Assembly (NCBI GenBank): GCA_021158375.1
Contig: JAGGUS010000283.1
Coordinates: 1 to 12,520 of the forward strand
Origin: Thermoprotei archaeon
GTDB taxonomy: Archaea > Thermoproteota > Thermoprotei > QMSL01 > B3-G16
Direction of reading: 5' to 3'
DNA: 12,520 bases
Made by a program: the position numbers and the translations under genes. The notes under the pieces are model-generated. The model worked only from the letters and a program-made list of their open reading frames with translations. It ran no database searches and had not been told where the DNA came from. Position 1 is the first letter of the stretch. The number at the start of each line of letters is the position of its first letter. This document shows positions 5,944 through 12,520 of this stretch, piece after piece.

Positions 5944-6321
5944 ATGTTGTCGGTACCTCTTGATAGGCTACCTCCCCATGTACGTAGTGATTTGGAGAGA
6001 CTTAGTCAGATCCAAGAGATGCTAAATAATGTAGTACTAAGGAGACAGCAGTATGAAATTCAGCTTAAAGAAATAGAAAATGCAATTAATGAACTTAATC
6101 AAGCTCCTGATGACGTTACTATATTCAAGAATGTCGGTAACATACTAATTAAGACGACCAAACAAAAGGCCCTTGAAGAGCTACAAGAAGCAAAGGAAAC
6201 CGTAGAGCTCCACATAAAGACTTTACAGCGCCAAGAAAATTTATTAAGAAAGCAATTTGATGACCTAAGGAAGAAAGTACAGAAGGAACTTAGTGGAGCA
6301 GGAGGTGGTGAAGGTGCATAG
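5944..6321 (+). CDS. pfdB: Prefoldin subunit beta
   Basis: Prefoldin beta forms the jellyfish-shaped alpha2-beta4 chaperone that hands unfolded proteins to the thermosome. With the ATG at 5944 the protein has 125 residues. Two long coiled-coil helices (about 10-50 and 72-115) flank the beta-hairpin segment DDVTIFKNVGNILIKTTKQKALEEL, which contains the signature YKNVG-like motif. A flexible Gly-rich tail (GAGGGEGA) ends it. An in-frame GTG at 5938 is possible, but I chose 5944 because AGGTGAT, a match to the Shine-Dalgarno consensus, lies immediately before it and would be inside the coding region of the longer form. The DNA encoding the tail also supplies a GGAGG-rich sequence that may serve the next gene. 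Confidence 0.94.
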   Translation: MLSVPLDRLPPHVRSDLERLSQIQEMLNNVVLRRQQYEIQLKEIENAINELNQAPDDVTIFKNVGNILIKTTKQKALEELQEAKETVELHIKTLQRQENLLRKQFDDLRKKVQKELSGAGGGEGA

Positions 6322-6377
6322 GACTATAACATTTCAAGACAAGTAAGAAAATTCCTAATAATATACTCTCTAAAGTA

Positions 6378-6644
6378 TTGGAGAGGTTAGCAGATTTAAT
6401 ATCCAACAACATATGTGAAAAAGTAGGTCTTGAAAATGTATACTTCATATCCGTTCGTCTGAGCGGAGATCACATAGGGAACACAACATATAGTATAGAC
6501 GTCAACATAACGTTAGAGATAAAACCCTTCATAAATCAAGATGTAACTGAACTCGTTTATCAAGCCTTAGAGGAGGGGATCAAATTTGCTAAAAAAGAAC
6601 TTAAAAAATTCAACATTCAATCTAGACTTTGGAGAATTTCTTAA
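6378..6644 (+). CDS. DUF3194 family protein, start uncertain
   Basis: This small archaeal protein of unknown function looks like DUF3194, whose genes commonly lie next to prefoldin beta in crenarchaea. From the TTG at 6378 it has 88 residues: an N-terminal helix (MERLADLISNNICEKV), strands around YFISVRLSGD and TYSIDVNITLEI, and a C-terminal helix (TELVYQALEEGIKFAKKELKKF). No Shine-Dalgarno site precedes the TTG. The same frame stays open back to 6330 without any ATG, GTG or TTG. The well-placed GGAGG at 6301-6305 instead serves a GTG at 6314 in another frame, which stops at 6344-6346 after ten codons (VHRTITFQDK). The N-terminus may therefore be longer, joined by a frameshift, or mis-sequenced. 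It is coupled to the DHH gene downstream. Function unknown. Confidence 0.65.
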   Translation: MERLADLISNNICEKVGLENVYFISVRLSGDHIGNTTYSIDVNITLEIKPFINQDVTELVYQALEEGIKFAKKELKKFNIQSRLWRIS

Positions 6645-7647
6645 TGAGATGTCTAAATTTCGTAAGATAGGCCTTATCTGTCATCATAATGCTGACCCCG
6701 ATTCTTTACTTAGTGCTTACGTTCTAAGAAATATACTTAAAACAAAAGGTATAGAGTCTAAGGTATATGCGCCCTCTGATATATCTGAAATAGCTAGGCG
6801 TGCCGCAATTAAAATATATGGTAAACTAGATGTGGTCTCCGGTATCATGGATATAGAGAATAACGATGCTTTGTGCTTAGTAGACGTATCAACATTAGAC
6901 CAAACATCAAAAGAATTAAAGGAGATAATACGCTCAAAATATGAAGGAAAATTATTCATAATTGATCATCATGCCCCCCATCCCGAAATAACGAAGATCG
7001 CTAGATACTCATTAATTGCCCCTAATGCATGCTCTACGGGAGAACTTATCTACTTATTAGCGAAAGCTACTGGTATATCGCTTGCTAAAGAGGATTTGGA
7101 GGCAATTGCTGTAGCAATTCTATACGATACTAGACGGTTTATAATAACCGATAAAGAAGTCTTCAGAATAATGAGCGAAATCTACGATGAAGTCGATTAT
7201 AGCTCACTTCTAAATCTATTTAAAAAAGAGATCAAAATAGATGAGAGGATAGCTAAGTTAAAAGCTGCTGCTCGATTAAAGCTCTATAAAGTAGAGCTAA
7301 AAGAGCCTTTACTAGTGGTAATTTCACACGTAAGCTCATATGAGGCATCTGCAGCAAGAGCCCTTGTAGAATTAGGAGCTGATCTAGCAATAGTAGCTGG
7401 AGGTAAAAAGGGCTTAGTAAGGATATGTGCTCGTTGTACTAAAAGATTTCTTGAAACTACAGGCTTACATTTGGGTAAGGATATAATGATGGATCTTGGT
7501 AGGGAAATATCTGGAAGCGGTGGAGGTCATGCTTCCGCTGCAAGTGCTAATGGGATTGGAACTCCTGAAGAAGCCTTAATTAAGGCCATTAATATATTAA
7601 GAATGAAAATGGGCGGTAATTTAAAAGAGATAAGGTGTGAACGATGA
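6586..7647 (+). CDS. DHH-DHHA1 phosphoesterase, uncharacterised
   Basis: This is a member of the DHH superfamily of manganese-dependent phosphoesterases (relatives cleave oligoribonucleotides, cyclic dinucleotides or single-stranded DNA). From the TTG at 6586 it has 353 residues. The DHH domain has the metal motifs HHNADPDS (33-40), LVDVST (98-103), the name-giving D127-H128-H129, and the ILYDTRRF site (179-184). A DHHA1 domain ends with SGSGGGHASAAS (309-320), containing the substrate-binding GGGH. All usual metal ligands are present, so activity is likely. Two CxxC-like cysteines (CARC, 281-284) are unusual. The TTG start gives a 59-base overlap with DUF3194 and has a GAGGAGGGGATC sequence upstream. 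A shorter form from ATG 6649 (MSKFRKIGL) is possible. It ends in an ATGA overlap with DUF2095. Confidence 0.88.
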   Translation: MLKKNLKNSTFNLDFGEFLNEMSKFRKIGLICHHNADPDSLLSAYVLRNILKTKGIESKVYAPSDISEIARRAAIKIYGKLDVVSGIMDIENNDALCLVDVSTLDQTSKELKEIIRSKYEGKLFIIDHHAPHPEITKIARYSLIAPNACSTGELIYLLAKATGISLAKEDLEAIAVAILYDTRRFIITDKEVFRIMSEIYDEVDYSSLLNLFKKEIKIDERIAKLKAAARLKLYKVELKEPLLVVISHVSSYEASAARALVELGADLAIVAGGKKGLVRICARCTKRFLETTGLHLGKDIMMDLGREISGSGGGHASAASANGIGTPEEALIKAINILRMKMGGNLKEIRCER

Positions 7648-7994
7648 ATTACATGAGCTGGGATGAATTTAAAAGGAAATTTCCTCACCTTGCAAAAGAG
7701 ATAGAAGATGGTGTTATGACATATAGAATAGGTGGTGTTAGATGGAGTAGGAATAGCGAAGAATACGATGAGCTACGTAATCCTGATGTAATTTCTTTCA
7801 TACGTCGTTGTAATACAGTTGAGGAAGCTGAGGAAGTTATAAGCTATATGGAGCGACGCGGTGAAATAACTAAGAATTATGCCGATCTATTGAGGAAACA
7901 ACTACGAGAGAAAGGTCTGAAAAGCTTTGGAGAACATAAAGAACCGGGATATTATTTTAGGAAATATTACCGAAGGAGTAAACTATCCAGATAA
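7644..7994 (+). CDS. DUF2095 family protein
   Basis: This 116-residue archaeal protein of unknown function has the features I associate with DUF2095: an N-terminal WDEFKRKFPHLAKEIEDG (6-23), a central NPDVISFIRRCNTVEEAEEVISYMERRGEI helix pair (46-75), and a conserved LRKQLREKGLKSFG motif (83-96), then a GYY-containing basic tail. It is highly charged, with no membrane segment or catalytic motif that I recognise; a structural or nucleic-acid-binding role is possible but not shown. It begins by ATGA overlap with the DHH phosphoesterase gene, so translation is probably coupled, and a functional link between the two is a reasonable inference. It is the last gene of the plus operon; its stop overlaps the opposing radical-SAM gene by 12 bases. 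Confidence 0.82.
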   Translation: MNYMSWDEFKRKFPHLAKEIEDGVMTYRIGGVRWSRNSEEYDELRNPDVISFIRRCNTVEEAEEVISYMERRGEITKNYADLLRKQLREKGLKSFGEHKEPGYYFRKYYRRSKLSR

Positions 7995-9614
7995 TTCACT
8001 TACGGATAGCTCGTATAGCCTCTTTAAGGCGTATTTAGGAATTCCAGTATTTACGATATCCCATGGTAGTTTCTCGTCCAATGATATTCGCCTATATGCA
8101 TATCTCTCAAGCCCCATACTCCTTATTACACTCTTCCAGGCTCTCATATCTCCGCCTAAATCTTCTACTTTTAGGAGTGCTTTACTTAAATTCTTATCTC
8201 CTTTGCTAATTATTGCTTGAATTAACGCGTCGTTTATGTTATAAATGGATAGTCTGATCCTAGAATCATTACCTAATAATCCTCTTAATAGTTTTATCTT
8301 CTTCTCAATAGACTTTATATCATCCATAGGTAACCATTGAAATGGTGTATGCGGCTTAGGTATAAGTGGAGTTACGGTAACCCTTACTGCTTCTCTCATT
8401 GAGTAGCCGACTTCTATTATCCTCTTAATAAGCTCGGCTATGGCTCGTATATCTTCCTCCTTTTCGCTTGGAAAGCCAATAATGAAGTAAAGCTTTACAT
8501 TATTAAAGCCCACTTTCCTACAGATCTTAGCTACTTCGATAATATCATCAAAGGTTATGCCTTTCCCTATCATGTTCATTATCCTCTTTGACCCCGTTTC
8601 AGGAGCGAATGTTATCGTCCTCTGTCCTCCTAAGCGAATCAGTTCTGCCATCTCATATGTTATTTTATCAATGCGCATTGATGGTATTGATATCCTTAAC
8701 TTTTGATCTTTGACAAGCCAGAAGAGTAATTCTTCAAGCTTTGGATAATTTCCTATTGCTGATGATATGAGCACAACCTTCTTTATCCCACTAGGTCTTA
8801 CCATTGACATGCCTTGTGATAATATGTCCATTACTCTGTTCAAGCTTCTTATCCTATATGGTTTACATAAATACCCTAAAAGACAGAACCTACACCAATA
8901 AGGGCATCCCCTTGATATCTCCATTAAGTAGGCCCTTCCGTATATCGGCGTTAATTCGCTCGGCCCTTTTATGAACATTACTTGTCTTACGGGATATGGT
9001 GTAGAATCTAGATTTAATGCTAAAGATCTCCTCACTTCCTTATAATGATCGGCATACTTAGGTATATAAACTCCCTCTATCTCTATAAGATCCTCTAATG
9101 CCCTCTTTTTATCGATGTTACTAATTAGTACATCTATTACCTTAGGTAAGATAGCTTCCGCTTCTCCAATGAACAATATATCCATGAATTCTTCTAATAC
9201 TACCGGATTTTCCATTACTACAACGCCGCCTGCGCCAATTATAGGGTACCCTCTGTCTTCACGTGTTCTTCTCAATGGAGGTATCCCTGCGTTCTTCAAC
9301 ATTGTTATGATATTAATAATGTCTTTTTCGTATGAGATACTGAAAAGAATAATATCAAACTCACGAAGACTTCTGTTCCCCTCTATGGTACGTGGTTCTA
9401 TTTTCCTTCCCGTAAAGAAGCATCTCTCGCAGAGGACATCCTTGTATGAGTTTAGCAATGAGTATATTATGTGTATTGCGAGAGAGGACATCCCCACTCT
9501 GTAGACATTTGGATAGCATAAAGCCACTCTAAGACTAGCCTTTCTAAAGCTCTTCCTAACTACATTTAGCTCTATTAACTTAACTTTACGGTAGAATTGC
9601 TCTTCATATCTCAT
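7983..9614 (-). CDS. Radical-SAM protein with N-terminal B12-binding-like domain
   Basis: This is an uncharacterised 543-residue enzyme. Residues about 25-200 resemble the cobalamin-binding-like Rossmann domain common in radical-SAM proteins (VALCYPNVYRVGMSSLAIH, then FDIILFSISYEKDI, IIGAGG and FIGEAE). The cobalamin-ligating DxHxxG motif is absent, so B12 may not be bound. The radical-SAM core (about 225-450) has the cluster motif C237-x3-C241-x2-C244 in RGCPYWCRFC, preceded by YLMEISRG, and later FAPETGSKRI and LYFIIGFPSE. It resembles the large 'fused' unknown radical-SAM group rather than a named methylthiotransferase (no TRAM or UPF0004 domain). It starts by ATGA overlap with rps3ae. That makes a ribosomal or tRNA modification substrate attractive, but this is inference. 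It is the last gene of the minus operon and overlaps DUF2095 tail to tail. Confidence 0.85.
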   Translation of the reverse strand: MRYEEQFYRKVKLIELNVVRKSFRKASLRVALCYPNVYRVGMSSLAIHIIYSLLNSYKDVLCERCFFTGRKIEPRTIEGNRSLREFDIILFSISYEKDIINIITMLKNAGIPPLRRTREDRGYPIIGAGGVVVMENPVVLEEFMDILFIGEAEAILPKVIDVLISNIDKKRALEDLIEIEGVYIPKYADHYKEVRRSLALNLDSTPYPVRQVMFIKGPSELTPIYGRAYLMEISRGCPYWCRFCLLGYLCKPYRIRSLNRVMDILSQGMSMVRPSGIKKVVLISSAIGNYPKLEELLFWLVKDQKLRISIPSMRIDKITYEMAELIRLGGQRTITFAPETGSKRIMNMIGKGITFDDIIEVAKICRKVGFNNVKLYFIIGFPSEKEEDIRAIAELIKRIIEVGYSMREAVRVTVTPLIPKPHTPFQWLPMDDIKSIEKKIKLLRGLLGNDSRIRLSIYNINDALIQAIISKGDKNLSKALLKVEDLGGDMRAWKSVIRSMGLERYAYRRISLDEKLPWDIVNTGIPKYALKRLYELSVSELSG

Positions 9615-10246
9615 GTTGCGGGCGTCTCTGCTAATGTCTTCTTAACTATTTCCGCTAAATCAACTGGTGGCGGCTGTAAGACCTTGACTTTCTCTACTTC
9701 CGCTCTTCTTAAGGGATATATCTTTCTGGCTCTGTTAAATATCTCTGATGCTATTTTACCTAATACTGCCTCTCTTATAAATTCATCGAAGTTTAGTTGG
9801 CTTGCTCTTGATACCACAACTTCCCCCATTATCTTACGTATTGCTTTCTCTTGGGAGGTCTTACATCTCTTCATAGTTAAGGCTAACGTTGCGACTCTTA
9901 ATTGAGCTCCATCTTTAGTTTCAACGTTAAAGAATCCTTCTATTTTCGTACTTCCCCTTCGCACAATACTGCGTATATAGTCCCTGGCTAGTTCGAATCC
10001 TTTAAATTGTGTAAAGGCTTTATCACCTTCTACATGTTTTATCTGAAACTTGAGTTTTATATGTAGTTGAGATATATCTCCGACGAGATCATAAAGCGTA
10101 ACCTCAACGGTTCTATTGATTAATTGTTTTGCATCAAATGCAGGTATAGTAGCTACCTCTTTCAATCCAAAAGCTGGTGGCGCATATACTGTAAACCACC
10201 TTTTCCTTGACCATTTATCTCTAGCTGATACACGTCTGTGCGACAT
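9611..10246 (-). CDS. rps3ae: Small-subunit ribosomal protein eS1 (S3Ae)
   Basis: eS1 is an archaeal/eukaryotic small-subunit protein near the mRNA exit site. The 211-residue protein starts with the basic segment SHRRVSARDKWSRKRWFTVYAPPAFG, characteristic of S3Ae. It continues with ATIPAFDAKQLINRTVEVTLYDLVGD, KLKFQIKHVEGDKAFTQFKGFELARDYIRSIVRRGSTKIE, and the alanine/arginine-rich C-terminal part (IFNRARKIYPLRRAEVEKVKVLQPP). The ATG at 10246 is preceded on its strand by AAGGTATGAT. A TATA-like sequence about 26 bases upstream could give a separate promoter. The last codon overlaps the radical-SAM start by ATGA. The pcc2 candidate ends 26 bases upstream. Confidence 0.96.
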   Translation of the reverse strand: MSHRRVSARDKWSRKRWFTVYAPPAFGLKEVATIPAFDAKQLINRTVEVTLYDLVGDISQLHIKLKFQIKHVEGDKAFTQFKGFELARDYIRSIVRRGSTKIEGFFNVETKDGAQLRVATLALTMKRCKTSQEKAIRKIMGEVVVSRASQLNFDEFIREAVLGKIASEIFNRARKIYPLRRAEVEKVKVLQPPPVDLAEIVKKTLAETPAT

Positions 10247-10272
10247 CGTATCATACCTTCTCTAGTAGTACA

Positions 10273-10280
10273 TTATAAAT
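10273..10280 (-). promoter_or_regulatory. Candidate internal TATA box before rps3ae
   Basis: On the minus strand this is ATTTATAA, overlapping the stop codon of the upstream Pcc1-like gene, with its near edge 26 bases before the rps3ae ATG. It could allow extra, nearly leaderless transcription of the ribosomal protein gene. The evidence is limited to motif and distance. Confidence 0.3.
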
Positions 10281-10527
10281 CCTTTAAATTCTTTTCTTTC
10301 CTTCTATAATATCTAGAAGCTATCTCTAATATAATGTCTAGGATGTCAAGAATTTTTTCGATATTCCTTAAATTCGAAATTTTGAAGTGCAATATGGCAT
10401 ATTCTTTAACTTTGTTTATACTTATTTGCACACCTGATATTTTATCTATCCTGAACGGCGCGAATAGCATACTCATATCTATATCATTGCTTAAAGCTAT
10501 CTCTATTTCAATTGCCTCATCTCTCAT
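10273..10527 (-). CDS. Pcc1-fold paralogue, candidate KEOPS subunit Pcc2
   Basis: This 84-residue protein is predicted to have the beta-alpha-beta-beta-alpha order of Pcc1. A strand (EAIEIEIALS, 4-13) is followed by a short helix (14-25), two strands (SGVQISINKV, 31-40, and YAILHFKISN, 43-52) and a long amphipathic helix (54-72). The last helix begins SNLRNIEKI in place of Pcc1's S-x-LRA-x-x-NSYLR signature, so it is divergent. Archaea are known to carry a Pcc1 paralogue, Pcc2, that pairs with Pcc1 as a fifth KEOPS subunit, and this gene is a good candidate. It is wedged between the RecJ-like gene (sharing one base, TAATG) and rps3ae. The other possibility is a degenerate second Pcc1 of unknown role. 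I cannot confirm heterodimer formation from sequence. Confidence 0.65.
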   Translation of the reverse strand: MRDEAIEIEIALSNDIDMSMLFAPFRIDKISGVQISINKVKEYAILHFKISNLRNIEKILDILDIILEIASRYYRRKEKNLKDL

Positions 10528-11957
10528 TATATGATCTCCTCTGATAGACGATCTCTAAGCATTTTCACGAACTCATTTAGCTTCTCAATTGGTATGTTTG
10601 CACCGCCAGCAACTTTATGTCCCCCACCACTACCCCCTACTATCTTTGAAGTCTCGCTTAATATATGGCCTACATCTATCTTCTTCTCTACTTCTTTAGG
10701 AATCCTCATGGAGACCTTAACATATCCTTCCTTCTCTGATAATGCGAATACTAAAATCGGTTTAGCACTCTTCAATATGGTTGTAGTAATAGACGCTATA
10801 GCCCCTGATATACGCTCCTCAAGGCCGACTATGTCGCCTCTTATGACATAGAGCTCCTTATATTCTTCCACTATATCTCCTCTAGCTACTAACTGTAAAT
10901 AGTGAGCGAGTTTTGCTCTGTACTCTTCCCATATTTTAATAGCTTCCTTTAATGCTTCGTTTCTATCACCTAGACATAATGCAAGCCCTATGCTTACTTT
11001 CCCCATACGTCCGCAGGCATTGAGTAAGGCACTATACTCCCTAGCGTCGTATAATGATGTTTGAGGATCCTCTCTTAACAATAAGTATACATACCCCACT
11101 ATTTTCTCTGCTTCACGGCTTGAGAGCCCTGCCTCAAGCATGTATTTGACTAGATTAGTTACTAATAACCTAACTTCATCCCTAGATAGTGATGAAAACA
11201 TTCTTAAAACGCCATTATCCTCAGGCTCAATTCCTATATTTTTTAAGAACTTGTAACATGCCATCTTATTACCACTTAGACCTGGTATATATGGATCGAA
11301 TGTTTTGGCAAGGCATTCAACTAGGGGGCGTGATCTTAAACCAAATACCCTAAGGCTTATTTCCTCCCTGATAAACCCATGCTCTATACCTTCTCTAGCT
11401 ATCTGCAAGTTGAGACCTAAAAGTCTTCCTTTATCACCTTTATCCTGTAAATCTCCTAATGCTCCAACTATAGCTAATGGTGCTAATCTTACGTTGTTAG
11501 AATCTAGTTGTCTTGCAAGTAGATATGTAAGCCCTGAGCTTGAGATCTCTCTATCCCCATCTATACCAAATCTCCTTGGATTAACTTCGATTATTTCCTC
11601 ATCAGTGACTTTACTCTTACTTGGTTTATGATGGTCTATAATTAGTACGGTCTTCCCTTTAGCGTAACTCCTTATTACCGGTAGCTCTGAACTGCCCATA
11701 TCTAAGAATACAACGAAATGGTAATTGTGATAGTTCTTCAGTATAAGCGAGGCTCTATTCTCATCTAGCTGAGTTAATATCTTTACGTGAAAAGGAATTC
11801 CCAATTGCTTAAGGATATTCATTAATATGGCCGCCGCCGTCAAGCCATCAGCATCATAATGTGATACTACCAGAGCCGGCTTTCTGCTCTTAGAATAATC
11901 TATCAGAGATACTAGCGCGCTTTCCATACGCTCTTGTAAACTTCTTGGAATCTCCAT
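10527..11957 (-). CDS. RecJ/GAN-like DHH-DHHA1 nuclease
   Basis: This 476-residue protein belongs to the archaeal RecJ-like family, relatives of bacterial RecJ and of Cdc45. Members act as single-strand exonucleases or as GINS-associated replisome partners. The DHH domain has SHYDADG (32-38), FLDMGSS (84-90), D108-H109-H110 and GALGDLQD (165-172). The DHHA1 domain ends in GGSGGGHKVAGGAN (about 440-454). All metal-binding motifs are intact. This differs from the GINS-bound Sulfolobus RecJ homologue, reported to be inactive, so a working nuclease is likely. A helical middle part (about 180-330) separates the domains. It follows rps15 by six bases and overlaps the Pcc1-like gene by one base. The family is secure; which sub-branch (GAN, DNA exonuclease or RNA exonuclease) is not. 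Confidence 0.9.
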   Translation of the reverse strand: MEIPRSLQERMESALVSLIDYSKSRKPALVVSHYDADGLTAAAILMNILKQLGIPFHVKILTQLDENRASLILKNYHNYHFVVFLDMGSSELPVIRSYAKGKTVLIIDHHKPSKSKVTDEEIIEVNPRRFGIDGDREISSSGLTYLLARQLDSNNVRLAPLAIVGALGDLQDKGDKGRLLGLNLQIAREGIEHGFIREEISLRVFGLRSRPLVECLAKTFDPYIPGLSGNKMACYKFLKNIGIEPEDNGVLRMFSSLSRDEVRLLVTNLVKYMLEAGLSSREAEKIVGYVYLLLREDPQTSLYDAREYSALLNACGRMGKVSIGLALCLGDRNEALKEAIKIWEEYRAKLAHYLQLVARGDIVEEYKELYVIRGDIVGLEERISGAIASITTTILKSAKPILVFALSEKEGYVKVSMRIPKEVEKKIDVGHILSETSKIVGGSGGGHKVAGGANIPIEKLNEFVKMLRDRLSEEII

Positions 11958-11963
11958 GTTTCC

Positions 11964-12410
11964 TTAGCCTAAAATGGATATTTTCTCGGGCTTATACTCC
12001 CAACCTGGTGGTAACTTGCCTACTCTCTTGTAGTATTTAACCAACCTATGAATTTTTGATTCGATAAGCATTAATCCTCTCTTTGAGTGATAGTCTTTTG
12101 GATGTTCCTCAAGATGTCTTCTAACGCGTATAGCTCTCCTAATGAGGTTTGCTAAATCCTCAGGTATCTCCGGAGCTAAGCCATGTTCCTCTAATATCTG
12201 ACAGATCTTTTTACCTGTTATTTGCTTTACTAATGGTATTCCATGTTGATCCCTAAGTATTATTCCTATCATTGATGGTGGATAACCCTTTCTTGCGAGA
12301 TCTATTACTAACTGCTCAACTTCCTCAGGAGTATATTTAACCCATGGAGGCGGCCCTTCTCGCGCTGGTCTTGTTGAATGTGATTTACCCTTCTTCTTCC
12401 TCTTCCTCAT
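11964..12410 (-). CDS. rps15: Small-subunit ribosomal protein uS15
   Basis: This is uS15 of the archaeal/eukaryotic type, 148 residues. It binds the central domain of 16S rRNA early in small-subunit assembly. The N-terminal archaeal extension (about 1-75) includes HSTRPAREGPPPWVKYTPEEVEQL and the motif GYPPSMIGIILRDQHGIPLVKQITGKKI. The S15 core (about 85-148) contains HPKDYHSKRGLMLIESKIHRLVKYYKRVGKLPPGWEY. The first nine residues are strongly basic. The ATG at 12410 overlaps the stop of the upstream HAM1 gene (ATGA), and that gene's end supplies AGGTGAT three bases before the ATG. The RecJ-like gene follows after six bases. Confidence 0.97.
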   Translation of the reverse strand: MRKRKKKGKSHSTRPAREGPPPWVKYTPEEVEQLVIDLARKGYPPSMIGIILRDQHGIPLVKQITGKKICQILEEHGLAPEIPEDLANLIRRAIRVRRHLEEHPKDYHSKRGLMLIESKIHRLVKYYKRVGKLPPGWEYKPEKISILG

Positions 12411-12520
12411 GGAATCACCTTATGTCCAGTTAACCATTTAGCAAGAGACCTAAAAGCTTTACCTCTATGCGAAATCCTGTTCTTTTCATCTAGGCTCATC
12501 TCAGCAAATGTCCTACCATC
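12407..12520 (-). CDS. rdgB: HAM1/RdgB-type XTP/dITP pyrophosphatase, C-terminal part
   Basis: Only the last 37 residues lie in the window; the gene continues past the right edge. DGRTFAEMSLDEKNRISHRGKAFRSLAKWL is the typical C-terminal end of the HAM1 family, including the FAEMS and ISHRGKA motifs that contact the base. The enzyme removes non-canonical purine nucleotides (ITP, XTP and dITP) by releasing pyrophosphate. It is joined to rps15 by an ATGA overlap and appears to be transcribed before it in the minus operon. The C-terminus is intact; nothing can be said of the rest. Confidence 0.92.
   Translation of the reverse strand, partial: DGRTFAEMSLDEKNRISHRGKAFRSLAKWLTGHKVIP

Noticed and set aside
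6363..6378. Second bulge-helix-bulge intron near the DUF3194 start (ATACT/AGTAT hairpin)
   Set aside because: The flanking bases (6356-6359 against 6379-6382) do not form the needed 4-bp helix.

Overview
The window is a dense archaeal information-processing locus (AT-rich, with AGG/AGA/ATA-rich codon use). The proteasome–SBDS–exosome superoperon, eL43 and eS1/uS15 ribosomal proteins, a Brix protein, prefoldin beta, Pcc1, and the archaeal families DUF3194 and DUF2095 point to the TACK/Thermoproteota side, most likely a thermophilic crenarchaeon-like lineage. There is no sign of phage, insertion sequences or CRISPR. I saw no gene-free stretch above 300 bases; the largest gap is 843-1028.

Layout. 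At the left edge is the possible tail of a plus-strand gene (2-64), then a minus-strand SAM hydroxide adenosyltransferase (48-842). A divergent promoter region (843-1028) drives a long plus-strand operon: psmA (1029-1770), SBDS/Sdo1 (1774-2475), rrp4, rrp41, rrp42 (2490-4828), eL43 (4835-5104), Brix/Imp4-like (5106-5666), pcc1 (5663-5905), prefoldin beta (5944-6321), DUF3194 (about 6378-6644), a DHH-DHHA1 phosphoesterase (6586-7647) and DUF2095 (7644-7994). A converging minus-strand operon enters from the right: the tail of a HAM1/RdgB nucleotide-cleansing enzyme (12407-12520), rps15 (11964-12410), a RecJ/GAN-like DHH nuclease (10527-11957), a Pcc1 paralogue that is a Pcc2 candidate (10273-10527), rps3ae (9611-10246) and a radical-SAM protein (7983-9614). 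The two operons collide with a 12-base overlap of their last codons. Genes within each operon are joined by ATGA or TAATG overlaps or by gaps of a few bases.

How the genes work together. The plus operon couples protein degradation (proteasome alpha), RNA degradation and processing (exosome Rrp4/41/42), ribosome maturation (SBDS, Brix), ribosome structure (eL43), tRNA t6A modification (Pcc1) and folding (prefoldin). The minus operon couples small-subunit proteins with a DHH nuclease, a second Pcc1-fold protein and an uncharacterised radical-SAM enzyme.

Main discovery. psmA has no continuous reading frame. Its first nine codons (MFPPSMGYD, from ATG 1029) lie in a different frame from the rest (RAITIFSPDG..., from 1081). 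The 25 bases between them (1056-1080) fold into a 7-bp hairpin, next to a 4-bp helix flanked by two 3-nt bulges. This is the bulge-helix-bulge geometry cut by archaeal splicing endonuclease. The cuts predicted from structure (1055|1056 and 1080|1081) are exactly those needed to restore the canonical protein. The intron falls between Asp9 and Arg10 of the Tyr-Asp-Arg gate motif of the proteasome. Without splicing, or some recoding event, no full-length alpha subunit can be made.
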